Shown here piece after piece: positions 1-4,354 of a DNA stretch of 5,549 nt. The position numbers and the translations under genes are program-made. Source of the stretch: Saprospiraceae bacterium (GTDB taxonomy: Bacteria; Bacteroidota; Bacteroidia; Chitinophagales; Saprospiraceae). The stretch is from positions 1 to 5,549 of the forward strand of contig JALZWC010000796.1 of the NCBI GenBank assembly GCA_023300255.1, in the 5' to 3' direction. Every line of letters starts with the position of its first letter. The stretch's first letter is position 1. The notes under the pieces are model-generated. The model was not told where the DNA came from. It made no database searches and worked only from the letters and a program-made list of their open reading frames with translations.

Positions 1-10
1 TGGTTGCCCT

Positions 11-64
11 AATCCCTTGTGGTTGCCCTAGTTCGGTGGCAAATTTGGGCAACCAAAAGGGATT
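11..64. repeat. Palindromic intergenic repeat with 18-nt arms
   Basis: Bases 11-28 (AATCCCTTGTGGTTGCCC) and 47-64 are reverse complements at 17 of 18 positions, with an 18-nt spacer. The core GGTTGCCCTA also occurs once more just upstream, at 2-11, in the same orientation as the left arm. The right side ends in GATTGCCCCTAC. It looks like a dispersed REP-like extragenic palindrome of the kind scattered through many bacterial genomes, but no other copy is in this window, so that is inference. The RNA would form a stable hairpin. It lies 125 bases upstream of fabH and could end transcription from a gene left of the window, though no clear T-run follows it. Confidence 0.7.
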
Positions 65-188
65 GCCCCTACAAAATCGTTCAATAATCAAAAGTGTACG
101 GTAGAGAAAAGAAAACTAACAAAAGAATCTATAATCCATATTCCTATTTCTTATTTAGTAAAAATCTCGTGTTTTAAAATATAGTCAT

Positions 189-1259
189 ATGATAAAATCA
201 AAAATAGCAGGTATTGGTCGTTATTTACCAAAGACAATTGTTACTAATGATGATCTTTCTAAAGTAATGGACACTTCTGATGAATGGATACGAGAACGAA
301 CAGGTATTCAAGAACGAAGGCATGCCATTAAGCATAAGGAGACTTCTACGACGATGGGAACTGCAGCTGCCAAAATAGCTATTGAACGAGCGGGGATCAC
401 AGCAGAAGATATAGATTTTATCATTTTCGCAACCCTTAGTCCAGATTATTATTTCCCAGGTTGTGGCGTATTATTACAGAGAGAGTTAGGCATCACTAAA
501 ACAGAGATTGGTGCATTGGACATACGAAACCAATGTTCCGGCTTTATATATGGCTTATCCGTTGCTGACCAATTCGTAAAATCTGGGATGTATAAAAATG
601 TGCTATTAGTTGGCGCAGAGATGCATTCAATGGGGATGGATTTCAGTAACAAGGGAAGAAATGTAAGCGTTATTTTTGGCGATGGTGCTGGAGCAGTTGT
701 TATTCAACCAACCCAAGAAGAAAATAAAGGGGTACTCAATACAAAGTTACACTCTGATGGCACTTACGCAGAGAAATTAGCTTTTATCAGCCCAGGATCA
801 CATGGTGGTTATCATGCAGACAAAATGGGAGCCGATACAGATTTTGGATTTGAGAAAGATAAGCCATTTGCTTCCATTTTTGGTACTCAAAAAATGTTAG
901 ATGATGACCATTTCTTTCCAGATATGGAAGGTAAATTTGTATTTAAATTAGCAGTTACCAAATTCCCAGAAGTGATTAATGAGGGATTAAAGGACGCTGA
1001 ACTAACGACCGCAGATATAGATATGTTTATCCCACATCAAGCAAATCTCAGAATTAGTCAGTTTGTTCAAAAAAGTATGGGACTTAGAGATGATCAAGTC
1101 TATAATAATATTATGAAATATGGCAATACTACCGCAGCCTCTATTCCAATTGCCATGTGTGAAGCATGGGAACAAGGAAAAATAAAAGATGGTGACTTAG
1201 TTTGTTTAGCTGCTTTTGGTAGTGGGTTTACTTGGGGTAGTGCGCTTTTGCGATGGTAG
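189..1259 (+). CDS. fabH: Beta-ketoacyl-[acyl-carrier-protein] synthase III (KAS III)
   Basis: This cytoplasmic thiolase-fold enzyme starts type II fatty acid synthesis. In the family it condenses an acyl-CoA primer, usually acetyl-CoA or a branched one, with malonyl-ACP. The 356 residues carry the whole signature: an N-terminal start typical of the family (KIAGIGRYLP), DTSDEWIRERTGI at 28-40, active-site Cys116 in NQCSGF, the glycine-rich FGDGAGA at 163-169, His283 in IPHQAN, Asn313 in YGNTTAASIP, and a C-terminal GSGFTWGSALLRW. The Cys-His-Asn triad is intact. The protein is about 40 residues longer than E. coli FabH (317). The extra length falls mainly at about 200-250, before the His motif, as in other Bacteroidota forms. 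The ATG at 189 puts the conserved N-terminus right at the start. There is no Shine-Dalgarno sequence, only AT-rich leader, which is normal for this phylum. It stands alone, with repeat-filled spacers on both sides. A KAS III paralogue for a specialised lipid cannot be excluded. Confidence 0.95.
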   Translation: MIKSKIAGIGRYLPKTIVTNDDLSKVMDTSDEWIRERTGIQERRHAIKHKETSTTMGTAAAKIAIERAGITAEDIDFIIFATLSPDYYFPGCGVLLQRELGITKTEIGALDIRNQCSGFIYGLSVADQFVKSGMYKNVLLVGAEMHSMGMDFSNKGRNVSVIFGDGAGAVVIQPTQEENKGVLNTKLHSDGTYAEKLAFISPGSHGGYHADKMGADTDFGFEKDKPFASIFGTQKMLDDDHFFPDMEGKFVFKLAVTKFPEVINEGLKDAELTTADIDMFIPHQANLRISQFVQKSMGLRDDQVYNNIMKYGNTTAASIPIAMCEAWEQGKIKDGDLVCLAAFGSGFTWGSALLRW

Positions 1260-1272
1260 TATAGCGCGGTAA

Positions 1273-1345
1273 AAATCAAAAATCATACCTCATATATCCA
1301 TCTAACTCAAATCGTGATGGATATATGAAGTATGATTTATGATTT
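1273..1345. repeat. Long inverted repeat between fabH and the methyltransferase gene
   Basis: Arms 1273-1302 and 1316-1345 are reverse complements at 28 of 30 positions around a 13-nt loop. The conserved core of the right arm reads GATGGATATATGA. It begins 14 bases after the fabH stop. The transcript would fold into one long AT-rich hairpin, so it may act as a terminator or as a 3'-end stabiliser for fabH mRNA. No uridine tract follows directly, so an ordinary intrinsic terminator is doubtful. The right arm overlaps a 7-bp tandem repeat (1332-1366). The left arm keeps a degenerate mirror of two of those units. Confidence 0.8.
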
Positions 1346-1366
1346 ATGATTTCTGATTTCTGATTT
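1332..1366. repeat. Five tandem 7-bp units (ATGATTT x3, CTGATTT x2)
   Basis: Five head-to-tail heptamers run without a break: ATGATTT at 1332, 1339 and 1346, then CTGATTT at 1353 and 1360. The first two also form part of the right arm of the inverted repeat. The third to fifth lie outside it, so the tandem expansion seems to have grown from one edge of the hairpin. Short arrays like this can change length by replication slippage. The array is 90 bases upstream of the probable methyltransferase start, in non-coding DNA, and no promoter consensus is visible within it. Confidence 0.85.
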
Positions 1367-1456
1367 ACCCAACAAGGAGAAGCGAGCACAGAAAAACTTT
1401 ATGGTTTTAAACAAAAATAGACAGTGTTAGGAAAAGTACCTAACAAAAAACAGTAC

Positions 1457-2653
1457 ATGAAACTATACCCGAATTTAATACGACCAGTAGTCGAAGCACT
1501 AGAAGAAATATTCCAAGGAAAGATATTTGCAGATAAGGTAATTCAAAAAACCTTAAAGAAAGACAAAAGATGGGGTGCTAGAGATAGAGCTTTTATTGCA
1601 GAAACTACCTATAATACCGTTAGATGGTATCGGCTTTTATATGAGATCAGGGGTGCCCAACCAAGCTCTAAGGCTGACTGGTGGGAGATGGTCGGTATTT
1701 GGTTTACTATTAATGAAGTTAAATTACCTGACTGGAAAGAGTTTGCTAAATTAGACGCCTCGACTATCTTGCAACAGCACGCAACGCTATCAGAGAAAAG
1801 GATTATAAAAGAATCCATTCCTGACTGGCTCGATGAATTAGGCGTAGCAGAATTAGGCGTAAAATGGCCGGCTACTCTTACTGCATTGAACCAACAAGCT
1901 CCTTTAGTAATCCGAACGAATACTTTAAAGACAAGTAGAGACGCTTTACAAAAAATATTAACAGCTAAAGATATTGAATCAACTCCTCATAGTAAAGATG
2001 CATTAATAGTATCCAAGCGAAGAAATCTATTTACGCTTCCAGAATTCAAGCAAGGCTTATTTGAAATACAAGATGGTTCTTCGCAAGAAGTTGCTAATTA
2101 TTTAGGGGTCGAACCTGGTATGTGGGTCATTGATGCTTGCGCAGGAGCAGGTGGTAAGACACTACATATTGGTGCCCAAATGAAAAATAAAGGAAAAATA
2201 TTTGCACTAGATATACACGAATGGAAGCTAAAGGAATTAAGAAAAAGATCAACAAGAGCTGGCATAGATAATATTGAAAACAGACCGATTGTTAATCAAA
2301 AGGTCTTAAAGCGATTAACAGAAAGAGCAGATAGATTGCTATTAGATGTGCCTTGTTCAGGATTAGGTGTACTCAAGAGAAATCCAGATGCTAAATGGAA
2401 AATAGACTTAGCTTTCTTGGAAAAGGTTAAAAACATCCAAAAAGATATTTTACAAAAATACCCAAAGATGTTAAAAAAAGGTGGACAGATGGTCTATGCA
2501 ACATGTAGTATTCTTCCTTCTGAAAACCAACAGCAAGTACAAGCTTTTCTAGATGCAAATGAAGAATTTACGCTCGTCAAAGAACAACAAATATTGCCGC
2601 AAGATAATGGCTTTGATGGCTTTTATATGGCTTTAATTAAAAAGGCGGAGTAG
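1457..2653 (+). CDS. RsmB/NOP2/Sun-family SAM-dependent RNA (cytosine-5) methyltransferase
   Basis: Enzymes of this family transfer a methyl group from S-adenosylmethionine to C5 of cytosine in RNA, most often 16S rRNA (the RsmB target), using two cysteines. In the 398-residue form the SAM-binding motif DACAGAGGKT starts at Asp226. The DVPCSG motif places the release cysteine at about 300, and ATCSILPSEN places the catalytic cysteine at about 350. The N-terminal part (GARDRAFIAETTY, about 40-52) is an RNA-binding region of the type seen in bacterial RsmB relatives. RsmB is only the closest label; the exact RNA target is inferred. The frame opens at 1421, and a GTG at 1424 would add 11 residues. 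I prefer the ATG at 1457 because MKLYPNL is how relatives in this phylum usually begin. An AAGGAG at 1374-1379 is too far from either start to serve them. No gene follows in the same direction, so it is probably monocistronic. Confidence 0.93.
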   Translation: MKLYPNLIRPVVEALEEIFQGKIFADKVIQKTLKKDKRWGARDRAFIAETTYNTVRWYRLLYEIRGAQPSSKADWWEMVGIWFTINEVKLPDWKEFAKLDASTILQQHATLSEKRIIKESIPDWLDELGVAELGVKWPATLTALNQQAPLVIRTNTLKTSRDALQKILTAKDIESTPHSKDALIVSKRRNLFTLPEFKQGLFEIQDGSSQEVANYLGVEPGMWVIDACAGAGGKTLHIGAQMKNKGKIFALDIHEWKLKELRKRSTRAGIDNIENRPIVNQKVLKRLTERADRLLLDVPCSGLGVLKRNPDAKWKIDLAFLEKVKNIQKDILQKYPKMLKKGGQMVYATCSILPSENQQQVQAFLDANEEFTLVKEQQILPQDNGFDGFYMALIKKAE

Positions 2654-2678
2654 GTTTTTTTTAAGAAGCCAGATCGTC

Positions 2679-2713
2679 AACCTGCCTGCCAAGACACGCT
2701 ATGATATATACAT
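2679..2713 (-). repeat. Inverted, partial copy of the dispersed repeat unit
   Basis: Read on the minus strand, these 35 bases match the first part of the unit at 2988-3022 at 31 positions. They share ATGTATATA and CATAGCGT and end in GGCAGGTT. The second half of the unit (the CATTGG hairpin) is not recognisable beyond it, so this copy is truncated or has diverged. A further fragment, ATGTATATAC, sits at 2751-2760 in the opposite orientation, so 2704-2760 could itself fold back. Confidence 0.7.
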
Positions 2714-2757
2714 TACTAAACAACTGGGTGTAACCGCTGTATGCTTTATGATGTATA

Positions 2758-2869
2758 TACAGGGCCGAAACTACGCTCCTTTTACAATCTTTTAGGGGCA
2801 TCGCCTCGGCCCTGTCTGTAGAAACGGTATTTTGAAATTTTTCTTAAGGAGCGTAGCTTCGGCCCTGTA
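2758..2869. repeat. 24-nt inverted repeat flanking 64 bp, with a degenerate internal third copy
   Basis: The left arm 2758-2781 (ACAGGGCCGAAACTACG, core) and the right arm 2846-2869 are reverse complements with a single mismatch. Between them, at about 2796-2815, is a third, degenerate copy in the orientation of the right arm, sharing TCGGCCCTGT exactly and matching about 16 of 20 bases. The arms are GC-richer than the surroundings. This could be a small dispersed palindromic element, a remnant of a miniature inverted-repeat element, or a strong terminator-like hairpin after the methyltransferase gene. No encoded product is apparent inside. Confidence 0.75.
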
Positions 2870-2985
2870 AAAAGCACACCAAACGGCAGTTCTTATTTCG
2901 TGAATGCCAAAGAAAAATGAAATAACATAAATGTAAATAACTGATTATTAGTGTTTTAAAATTATCATAAAATACAAGCGTTAAG

Positions 2986-3067
2986 TTATGTATATACCAT
3001 AGCGTTCCTTGGAAGGCAGGTTCAAAAAAAAAAGTCATTGGCGACAGCCAATTTTGAATTGTAACAC
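2986..3067 (+). repeat. Dispersed repeat unit, copy A
   Basis: The first 39 bases (2986-3024) match copy B at 37 positions, offset by exactly 150. The core is ATACCATAGCG, followed by TTCC and GGAAGGCAGGTT. A run of ten A (3024-3033) follows. Then comes a hairpin ATTGGC-GACA-GCCAAT (3037-3052) and a tail related to the tail of copy B. The unit is about 82 bases and non-coding. The pattern suggests a structured repeat, such as a mobile palindromic element, rather than a gene. Confidence 0.75.
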
Positions 3068-3135
3068 TTGAATCTATAAACTACCTAAATTTAGCTTCTA
3101 CTTTACATGTGGTTTTATTTTGCAACCACAAATTT

Positions 3136-3213
3136 TTATGTATATACCATAGGGTTCCGTGGAAGGCAGGTTCATTTTTTTCATTGGCGGTAACCAATGC
3201 TGAACAGTTACAC
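3136..3213 (+). repeat. Dispersed repeat unit, copy B
   Basis: This is the direct repeat of copy A. The 39-base head at 3136-3174 differs at two positions (3153 and 3159). Where copy A has a run of ten A, this copy has a run of seven T (3175-3181). A hairpin CATTGG-CGGTAA-CCAATG (3182-3199) follows. Its stem is kept although the loop and outer pair differ from copy A, and the tail matches about 24 of 32 bases over the second half. Preserved pairing with changed sequence suggests that the fold matters. If this unit belongs to the host genome, the transposon starts to its right. Confidence 0.75.
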
Positions 3214-3247
3214 AATTTCCTTATTAATTTGGTCTCAGGAGAACAAA

Positions 3248-3285
3248 GGGGAGAATTGTCTCACATAACAATATTCATGGATTGT
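3248..3285 (+). repeat. Candidate left terminal inverted repeat of the transposon
   Basis: Tn3-family ends are usually 38 bp and begin with GGGG. The only GGGG between the last repeat copy and the passenger gene is at 3248, followed by AGAATTGTCTCACATAAC. The inner TAAG ending of classical Tn3 ends is absent, and there is no partner end in the window to compare with. If it is correct, the 5-bp target duplication would be ACAAA (3243-3247). Confidence 0.3.
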
Positions 3286-3344
3286 CATAAAAATATGCCT
3301 AAAAATCAAACTAGTGGATACAAGCAGATTTTCTGAATTTTGAG

Positions 3345-3551
3345 TCAACTAATCTTTTCCATTATCGAATCACATCGCAGGCATAATTGCACATCTGACG
3401 TGTCTTCTTTTACGTAACTACATTGATCACAATAATTTGCGCGGCATTTTTTACAATCATAAATAGTTGTTACTTTTTGCTCTGTTCTTTGACTTATCTC
3501 GTCTACCTCTGCCCCACAATAATTACAGGATGATTTAAATTTTTTATCCAT
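3345..3551 (-). CDS. Small eight-cysteine zinc-finger protein (FYVE-like cysteine spacing)
   Basis: This 68-residue protein is not one I recognise. It has no signal peptide or membrane segment. Its eight cysteines form four CxxC knuckles at C9/C12, C33/C36, C41/C44 and C57/C60, with 20, 4 and 12 residues between the pairs. It could bind two zinc ions, either in cross-brace fashion (pairs 1+3 and 2+4) or as two separate ribbons. The middle stretch CKKCRANYCDQCS closely follows the CxxC-x4-CxxC core of FYVE-type fingers, but the basic RRHHC lipid-binding motif and the WxxD motif of true FYVE domains are absent. The ATG lies 10 bases after the tnpR stop on the same strand, so the two are probably co-transcribed. 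The few residues outside the zinc core are charged. Possible roles include protein or nucleic acid binding; neither can be shown. Coding is supported by the regular cysteine pattern and the operon-like spacing. Confidence 0.75.
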   Translation of the reverse strand: MDKKFKSSCNYCGAEVDEISQRTEQKVTTIYDCKKCRANYCDQCSYVKEDTSDVQLCLRCDSIMEKIS

Positions 3552-3561
3552 ATTCTTAATT

Positions 3562-4224
3562 TTATCTTTTTATCTTGTTCAATTTTTTGTTCATTATTGG
3601 AGCTAATACTTCATCATGTTTGATGAAGTACTTAAAAGCATTGTAAGTAATAGGTCGTTCCAAAAGATCGTTGATGATTTTCGATATATCGCTAATATTC
3701 ACGCCTAACTCTAAATATTTTTTAATAGCTGGTTTGTGAATATCTAGGACTCTGGCTTTTTTATTTTTGCTTCCTTTTGGTCTACCCAATTGGACTCCTT
3801 TAGCTTTTGCAGCCGCAAGTCCTTGTTTTGTTCTGATAGAAATATATTCTCTTTCCGATTCTGCAAAATACGAATAGATAGCCAAGAGCAATTTAGTGTG
3901 AGTAGTGGTAGTCGATAATTCGGGTTGCCGAACAAAAATAATCTTGATTCCTTTTTCAGAAAGCGTATTTATAATATTGAGTGTCTCAAGCATATTCCTT
4001 CCCAAGCGACTTAATTCGGCTACTAGTAATACATTTCCTTTTTTCAACTTTTCCAATAATTCATCAATCTTTCGCAGCTTTGTATTCTTTGTGGACGAAA
4101 TGGTCACTTCAATAAACTCATCAATAAGCCAACCTTTCTTTTGCGCATAGTCCAAAAGCAGATGTTTCTGTTTTTCTAAATCCTGTTGGTCCGTACTGAT
4201 TCTAGTATAGGCAATTACCTTCAT
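3562..4224 (-). CDS. tnpR: Serine recombinase, TnpR-type resolvase
   Basis: This is a small serine recombinase of the resolvase/invertase family, which cuts DNA through a covalent serine link and, in Tn3 elements, resolves cointegrates at res. In the 220 residues, the catalytic domain covers about 1-145: YTRIST with nucleophile Ser10 and Arg8, ELSRLGRN with Arg73 and Arg76, and the long dimer helix with AESEREYISIRTKQGL at 121-136. The linker GRPKGSKNKK (147-156) leads into a helix-turn-helix DNA-binding region at about 165-205. All key residues are present. It is longer than classical TnpR (about 185), with a lysine-rich tail. The sequence also resembles Bacteroides Mpi-type DNA invertases, so invertase activity is an alternative. 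The divergent Tn3 transposase favours resolvase. The start at 4224 gives the canonical MKVIAYTRIS and has no Shine-Dalgarno sequence. As in other Tn3 elements, TnpR bound at res may repress both promoters. Confidence 0.92.
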   Translation of the reverse strand: MKVIAYTRISTDQQDLEKQKHLLLDYAQKKGWLIDEFIEVTISSTKNTKLRKIDELLEKLKKGNVLLVAELSRLGRNMLETLNIINTLSEKGIKIIFVRQPELSTTTTHTKLLLAIYSYFAESEREYISIRTKQGLAAAKAKGVQLGRPKGSKNKKARVLDIHKPAIKKYLELGVNISDISKIINDLLERPITYNAFKYFIKHDEVLAPIMNKKLNKIKR

Positions 4225-4231
4225 TTTTCTG

Positions 4232-4261
4232 TTTGAAGTAAAATAGTGCTAATTAATTTTG
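4232..4261 (+). promoter_or_regulatory. Probable Bacteroidota-type promoter for tnpA
   Basis: TTTG at 4232-4235 and TAATTTTG at 4254-4261 fit the known Bacteroidota promoter form (TTTG near -33 and TAnnTTTG near -7), with an 18-bp spacer that is within the usual range. Transcription would begin shortly after 4261, giving a leader of roughly 85-90 bases before the tnpA ATG at 4355. It lies inside the res-like region, so resolvase binding would be expected to block it. Confidence 0.5.
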
Positions 4262-4340
4262 GTTGTCGCCATAAATATAGGGTTATTCAACCATTATTAC
4301 TTCATTAATAGTGAAAATGTATTGGTCATTTTCACTTCAC
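4234..4340. promoter_or_regulatory. Putative res recombination site between tnpR and tnpA
   Basis: The 130-bp gap between the divergent genes matches the usual res length of about 120 bp. It holds several dyads. The best is AGTGAAAATG (4310-4319) with CATTTTCACT (4327-4336), perfect over 10 bp with a 7-nt centre, 27 bp in all, close to the size of a crossover subsite and next to tnpA as expected. TGGTTG/CAACCA spans 4260-4293, 34 bp, the size of a typical subsite II. TGAAGTAA at 4234-4241 reappears inverted at 4297-4304, and a related ACTTCA lies at 4335-4339. Assigning three subsites is inference. The family and the gene order make the location itself likely. Confidence 0.6.
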
Positions 4341-4354
4341 TAAAACAGTTAAAA

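Larger units (their letters stand above)
2654..3344. other. Gene-poor, repeat-rich spacer
   Basis: No reading frame here looks like a real protein. The two longest frames (2844-3038 on -, 3109-3336 on +) run through the repeat units and owe their similarity to them. The region contains an inverted copy of a repeat unit (2679-2713), a separate 24-nt inverted repeat (2758-2869), two direct copies of the unit 150 bases apart (2986 and 3136), and a 7-bp hairpin, TGTGGTT/AACCACA, at 3108-3130 followed by a short T-run. The left end of the transposon is expected in the last 130 bases. The methyltransferase gene ends in a T8 tract at 2656-2663 but has no convincing hairpin before it. Confidence 0.7.

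Noticed and set aside
449..652. Minus-strand frame inside fabH
   Set aside because: It is antisense to a strongly supported gene and has no motifs.
1332..1366. CRISPR-like array
   Set aside because: The units are 7 bp with no spacers and no cas genes are nearby, so this is a simple tandem repeat.
1424..1456. GTG start adding 11 residues to the methyltransferase
   Set aside because: The extension is directly behind an in-frame stop and has no ribosome binding site. The ATG at 1457 gives the N-terminus usual for relatives.
1609..1818. Minus-strand frame inside the methyltransferase gene
   Set aside because: It is antisense to a clear coding region and has no independent support.
2844..3038. 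64-residue frame on the minus strand
   Set aside because: It overlaps repeat copy A and the right arm of the 2758-2869 inverted repeat. Its composition is biased to aromatic and hydrophobic residues, it has no recognisable motif, and it appears to be a by-product of the repeats.
3108..3130. Hairpin TGTGGTT/AACCACA followed by AAATTTTT as a terminator
   Set aside because: The stem is only 7 bp, the T-run is short and offset, and no gene ends close to it. It is noted only as part of the spacer.
3109..3336. 75-residue frame on the plus strand
   Set aside because: It runs through repeat copy B and the expected transposon end. The N-terminal part is just the translated repeat, and nothing recognisable follows.
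3744..4150. Frames at 3744-3935 (-) and 3905-4150 (+) inside tnpR
   Set aside because: They overlap the resolvase catalytic domain in other frames and have no recognisable features.
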